Shown here: positions 6,017 through 6,500 of the stretch, in pieces
How the letters are laid out: the number at the start of each line of letters is the position of its first letter
Position numbering within the stretch: position 1 is the first letter of the stretch
DNA from: SZUA-186 sp041552135
GTDB taxonomy: Bacteria; Pseudomonadota; Gammaproteobacteria; UBA9214
Direction of reading: 5' to 3'
Length of the DNA: 6,500 bases
Assembly: GCA_041552135.1 (NCBI GenBank)
Contig: JBFELL010000162.1
Coordinates: 1 to 6,500 of the forward strand
The notes under the pieces: generated by a model
The model's database searches: none
What the model was told of the DNA's origin: nothing
The model's input: the letters and a program-made list of their open reading frames with translations, nothing else
Made by a program: the position numbers and the translations under genes

Positions 6017-6500
6017 TCAGGAACCGCCCGGTCCGTCGGTCAGGGCAAAGGTCTGCTGCACGTTGCGCTTGGCGCCACGGCTGGTCTCGCTCTGGGTGGT
6101 AATCAGGAATATATAGCCACATGACTGGGTGTCGAAGCAGGAGGTGTTGCAGTCATCGATGGTATTGCCGAGCTTGACGTCACAGCCGGCGTACTCGACG
6201 ATGAATTTGGACTTTGAGTCGCCCGGTATCACGCCGTGATTGAACTTCGACCAGTCCAGCAGCGAGGGATCCACGGTCTCGGCGCCCGGGTTCTCGCCCG
6301 AGCTGTCGTAGAGGTAATCGCCGGTGGTGAAGAATTCCAGGCCGCCGTCGAGGGCGTTTTGCAGGCCGTTGCGAGCGGTGCTGATCGCCAGCTCGGCATT
6401 GTTCAGCGCGCTGGTCTGGAACTGGGCGTTGCCCGCCATCAGGTTTTCCATGCGCGAGATATTCATGCCGAAAACGCCGAGAATAGTCAGGATCAGCAGG
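6017..6500 (-). CDS. pilX: Type IV pilus minor pilin PilX (5' end outside window)
   Basis: The frame stays open to the window edge. Upstream of the internal M (6466) it reads LLILTILGVFGMNISRMENLM, the end of the N-terminal pilin helix of PilX proteins, followed by MAGNAQFQTSALNNAELAIS, matching the usual PilX pattern M.N.RMAGN.Q....A..AAE. The internal ATG is therefore not the real start; the class III leader lies beyond the edge. The C-terminal end (CGYIFLITTQSETSRGAKRNVQQTFAL) matches the last strands of the family, where an R/S-G-A-R element precedes a V.Q..Y/F strand. Four cysteines lie close together (AGC, DDC, TSC, QSC) and probably form disulfides. PilX is a minor pilin that, with PilV, PilW, FimU and PilE, presents PilY1 at the pilus tip. 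pilY1 follows after 18 bp, and pilW and pilV are expected upstream. Sequence similarity is moderate, but position and motifs agree. Confidence 0.87.
   Translation of the reverse strand, partial: LLILTILGVFGMNISRMENLMAGNAQFQTSALNNAELAISTARNGLQNALDGGLEFFTTGDYLYDSSGENPGAETVDPSLLDWSKFNHGVIPGDSKSKFIVEYAGCDVKLGNTIDDCNTSCFDTQSCGYIFLITTQSETSRGAKRNVQQTFALTDGPGGS

Overview
The window is GC-rich chromosomal DNA from what looks like a gammaproteobacterium. A housekeeping pair, fkpB then ispH, lies on the + strand. It faces a minor-pilin operon (pilX, pilY1, pilE) for type IV pili on the - strand. As I recall it, the same neighbourhood exists in Pseudomonas aeruginosa, where the fimU-pilV-pilW-pilX-pilY1-pilY2-pilE cluster converges on ispH and fkpB. 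Here pilY2 is missing and pilY1 has a different domain layout, so this is a relative of that locus rather than Pseudomonas itself.

Layout: 1-62 is the 3' end of an FKBP-type prolyl isomerase gene (fkpB/slpA). 63-405 is non-coding and mostly filled by a nested palindromic repeat (about 70-344), followed by a perfect TATAAT box just before ispH. 415-1350 is ispH, the last enzyme of the MEP isoprenoid pathway, with its three iron-sulfur cysteines intact. 1351-1559 is a convergent intergenic gap with a stem-loop terminator near the pilE end. On the - strand, in transcription order, come pilX (6500-6017, its 5' end beyond the window), pilY1 (5998-2063) and pilE (1967-1560). The pilX-pilY1 gap is 18 bp and the pilY1-pilE gap is 97 bp. 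pilY1 and pilE have recognisable Shine-Dalgarno sequences.

How the genes work together: PilX, PilE and the unseen upstream pilins (probably FimU, PilV, PilW) are expected to form, with PilY1, the priming complex at the pilus tip. This starts pilus assembly and places the large PilY1 propeller protein at the adhesive end. FkpB and IspH are unrelated housekeeping functions.

I see no clearly new multi-gene system. The points most worth a second look are the PilY1 architecture (no N-terminal von Willebrand A domain, a degenerate calcium loop in the propeller, and a roughly 600-residue cysteine-containing C-terminal extension), a C8 homopolymer inside pilE that could slip, and the nested inverted repeat upstream of ispH.
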